64,000 nucleotides of DNA, taken from NCBI RefSeq assembly GCF_000234805.1, contig NC_016645.1, positions 1,526,391 to 1,590,390 on the forward strand. Reading direction: 5' to 3'. The notes beneath the pieces were generated by a model. It ran no database searches and was not told the origin of the DNA. It saw only the letters and a program-made list of their open reading frames with translations. The DNA is from Pyrobaculum ferrireducens. Lineage in GTDB: Archaea; Thermoproteota; Thermoprotei; Thermoproteales; Thermoproteaceae. Made by a program: the position numbers and the translations under genes. Each line of letters begins with the position of its first letter. The first letter of the stretch is position 1. Positions 62,211 to 64,000 of this stretch are shown piece by piece.

Positions 62211-62302
62211 GTGGCGTGGGGCGGGGACGTTTTTAAATGTTGTAAAAATATATGCTACCTCTCTTAAAATAATTTTTGTAAATAGATAAATCTCCTCCGC
62301 GG

Positions 62303-63121
62303 GTGGGGTCCGTGATTTCGAAGAAGTTGTGGGAGGAGTTTGAAAATGTTAGGTGGGTTCTGGATGAGTTGAGGAGAGCCGCAGATGACTTCTCTTTCCT
62401 CTCTAGGTTTAGGACGGGGCTGGAGTTTGTGGAGTGGTTTAAGTCGTTTATATCTCCCATTCTTCAGGTTAACTACAACACGGGGGCGTATTGGATAAGG
62501 ACTACCGACTTGAGGGGCGTAGTGTTGTGGACTAGGCAGGGGGCTTGGAACGAGTGGGCCGCTAACTCAGTGCTGTCGAGGGCCTTGACGGACTACCGAG
62601 ACTACATCGAGCCCGAGTTTATAGACGTCTTGGCCCACCAGGTGGCTGACGAGGCGCGGCATTTCTACATAAGAGTTAAAATTCTGGAGCTGGCTGGGGA
62701 GTCGCTGGCCGGCTTCCAGCCCCTCCCCCAGTGGATGCAGCTATTCGAGTTCCCGCTGAAGTGCGCCGCCGAGAGGCTGGAGAGGCCGTACTTCCAGGTT
62801 AAGTTCTCGGGGGCTTTCCAGACAGTGGAGCTGACCGCCACGGTTCAGCACAGGGGGGTTGTGGAGAACGCGCATCTCAACAAGGCGCTGTGGGAGGGCC
62901 CCGCCAGGAGGGTCGCCGAGGCGCTGGTGAGGTTCTCCCGGGAGATTGAAGACGACGAGTCTTTTCACTGGTCAATTGCAGAGAGGATCTGGGCGCGGTT
63001 CCTCTCGACGCCTGAGCTGATGTCTGAAGCTCTTAAATGCGCGGTGCCCGCTCTTGAGCTTTCCACAGTGGCGAAGATAGCCCGCATAGAGGCGGCGGAG
63101 AAGGCCCGTGCCGCTGGTTGA
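62303..63121 (+). CDS. Ferritin-like diiron protein (putative oxygenase), copy 3
   Basis: 272 residues, more divergent than copies 1 and 2 but with every diiron ligand: E84 (NEWAANS), E117-x2-H120 (ADEARH), E176 (QTVELTATVQH) and E219-x2-H222 (EDDESFH). GTG start at 62303, or an in-frame GTG at 62312. Its end overlaps a Rieske gene by 14 bp, the clearest sign that diiron and Rieske proteins form one electron-transfer system. Confidence 0.75.
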   Translation: MGSVISKKLWEEFENVRWVLDELRRAADDFSFLSRFRTGLEFVEWFKSFISPILQVNYNTGAYWIRTTDLRGVVLWTRQGAWNEWAANSVLSRALTDYRDYIEPEFIDVLAHQVADEARHFYIRVKILELAGESLAGFQPLPQWMQLFEFPLKCAAERLERPYFQVKFSGAFQTVELTATVQHRGVVENAHLNKALWEGPARRVAEALVRFSREIEDDESFHWSIAERIWARFLSTPELMSEALKCAVPALELSTVAKIARIEAAEKARAAG

Positions 63122-63440
63122 GGCCGCGCGTGTTGAGGAGCTTGTGGAGGGGAGGCCTGTGGTTAGGCACGTATCTGTAGGCGGCAGGCTGGTGTCTATC
63201 ATGCTTGTGAAGCTCGGGGGGCGGGTGTACGCCGCCGAGCCGCTGTGTCCCCACGCCAGGTGGCCGCTCGACGTCTTCGGCACCTTTACAGATAGGGGAG
63301 GCGCAAAGGTTGTATGCAGGATGCACTGGGGGGTGTGGGAGCTGGATACCGGGAGGGGAAGGTTCGCCTCGAAGGAGGCGCCTCGTCTAAAGATCTACGA
63401 GGCAGAGGTTAGGGAGGGCAGGGTTTATCTACGTCTGTGA
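63108..63440 (+). CDS. Rieske-type ferredoxin coupled to diiron copy 3
   Basis: 110 residues with LCPHARWPL (C-x-H) and CRMHWGVWEL (C-x2-H), the two Rieske ligand motifs. The GTG start lies 14 bp inside the diiron gene, and its stop shares a base with the next start, giving a tight diiron-Rieske-PEP-synthase-like unit. It is the fourth Rieske-type domain of the cluster. Confidence 0.88.
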   Translation: MPLVEAARVEELVEGRPVVRHVSVGGRLVSIMLVKLGGRVYAAEPLCPHARWPLDVFGTFTDRGGAKVVCRMHWGVWELDTGRGRFASKEAPRLKIYEAEVREGRVYLRL

Positions 63441-64000
63441 TGTATCCCGAGAGGCAGTCCCGGATCCCCGGCGGAGGTTTTTGGTACCGCGACGTGGTTC
63501 ACTTCGGCGAGGAGCCTCTCTACCCGCTAGACGCCTACTTCACGGTTTCTATGATGGACCTGGCCCAGTCCTACTATTACGGCCGCTTCTTCTCCATGCC
63601 GACGTCGTCTGGAAGGGACACTGCGCTGGTGGAGGGGAGGCCGTTTAGAACCTCCTACCCCCCGCGCCCTCTCGACATATCCGAGTTTGAGAGGAGGGCT
63701 AGGCGCTACCTAGAACACTGGGACGAGATATATGAGGAGTGGAAGAGGGACGTGCTGGCGGTTGTGGAGGAGATGCGGTCGCTTGACCTCTCTCTGCCGG
63801 AGGGTGTCGACGGCGGGGGGCGGCCGCCCGCGCCTTTCAGAGTGGTGGAGGGGTGGTTTAGGCTGTACCTCCTGTGGCTGAGGCTCTGGTTTAGACACTA
63901 CGAGCTTCTAATGCTTGGCTACATGGTGTATCAGCTGTTTTATAAATTTGTAAAGACTTTCTTCCCCGATGCCCCAGACCACCACATAGCGGCCATGCTG
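63440..64000 (+). CDS. N-terminal part of a PEP-synthase/phenylphosphate-synthase-like protein (runs off window)
   Basis: 187 residues are visible and the frame is open at the window end. FWYRDVVHFGEEPLYPLDAY, then MMDLAQSYYYGRFF and KFVKTFFPDAPDHHIAAML, recall proteins of the PEP-utilising (pyruvate-water dikinase-like) group, some of which phosphorylate phenols. The phosphohistidine domain would lie beyond the window. The start shares a base with the Rieske stop. Family assignment is by pattern only and should be treated as tentative. Confidence 0.5.
   Translation, partial: MYPERQSRIPGGGFWYRDVVHFGEEPLYPLDAYFTVSMMDLAQSYYYGRFFSMPTSSGRDTALVEGRPFRTSYPPRPLDISEFERRARRYLEHWDEIYEEWKRDVLAVVEEMRSLDLSLPEGVDGGGRPPAPFRVVEGWFRLYLLWLRLWFRHYELLMLGYMVYQLFYKFVKTFFPDAPDHHIAAML

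Noticed and set aside
1-64000. CRISPR arrays, complete insertion sequences, rRNA genes
   Set aside because: No regularly spaced repeats, transposase frames or rRNA-like stretches were found on reading the window; the PaREP1 gene is a protein family member, not a mobile element by itself.

Overview
This window looks like a chromosomal segment from a hyperthermophilic crenarchaeon of the order Thermoproteales, most likely Pyrobaculum or a close relative. The evidence is: mostly leaderless genes with a TATA box about 22-30 nt before the start codon; a PaREP1-family gene; archaeal-type DsrAB, DsrMK and ATP sulfurylase; TtrBCA- and AioBA-type molybdoenzymes; and a protoglobin. No tRNA, rRNA, CRISPR array or complete insertion sequence was found. 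Oxygen-using functions (diiron proteins, extradiol dioxygenases, protoglobin) sit beside anaerobic sulfur respiration genes, which suggests a facultative aerobe. Species is not determined.

Region 1 (1-15 kb) is a sulfite/sulfate respiration island. It holds two convergent HemD-like genes, dsrAB, three genes of unknown function, two TusA-like sulfur carriers, a SelD-like/acylphosphatase fusion, ATP sulfurylase, DsrM, DsrK, and a sulfide:quinone-reductase-like flavoprotein with a DUF1641 partner. No DsrC and no APS reductase are present in the window.

Region 2 (15-19.5 kb) is an accessory and decaying stretch: a probably frameshifted helix-turn-helix gene, MutS-like ATPase fragments, a TauE-like membrane protein, PaREP1, a retropepsin-like protein, and a short membrane coiled-coil protein. 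Region 3 (19.5-29.7 kb) carries two molybdoenzyme systems on the minus strand, tetrathionate-reductase-like TtrBCA and arsenite-oxidase-like AioBA. A TorD-like chaperone and a small protein with a ribbon-helix-helix-like N-terminus lie between them. At 30.4-30.9 kb the retropepsin promoter and first 32 codons have been copied onto the tail of a multicopper oxidase.

Region 4 (31.8-38 kb) encodes lipoyl synthase and a complete 2-oxoacid dehydrogenase operon (E1alpha, E1beta, E2, E3, LipB). Region 5 (38-40.3 kb) holds a broken sulfite-oxidase-fold gene and small membrane proteins. Region 6 (40.4-54 kb) is a sulfur-trafficking locus: divergent operons encode TusA, DsrE, a YeeE/YedE transporter, beta-propeller proteins and an exported SQR-like flavoprotein. 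These are followed by a ferredoxin, a peroxiredoxin, a frameshifted rhodanese, a second DsrE-like protein and a TauE/DUF1634 pair.

Region 7 (54-64 kb) is the most unusual part. Three paralogous ferritin-like proteins with complete diiron ligand sets are interspersed with four Rieske-type proteins (one fused to a helical domain) and a one-cluster ferredoxin. The same stretch holds a MarR regulator, a protoglobin, two unrelated kinds of extradiol dioxygenase, a Nudix hydrolase and the start of a PEP-synthase-like enzyme. I infer an aerobic oxygenase pathway, plausibly aromatic ring hydroxylation followed by ring cleavage, in a hyperthermophilic archaeon; the substrate is unknown.
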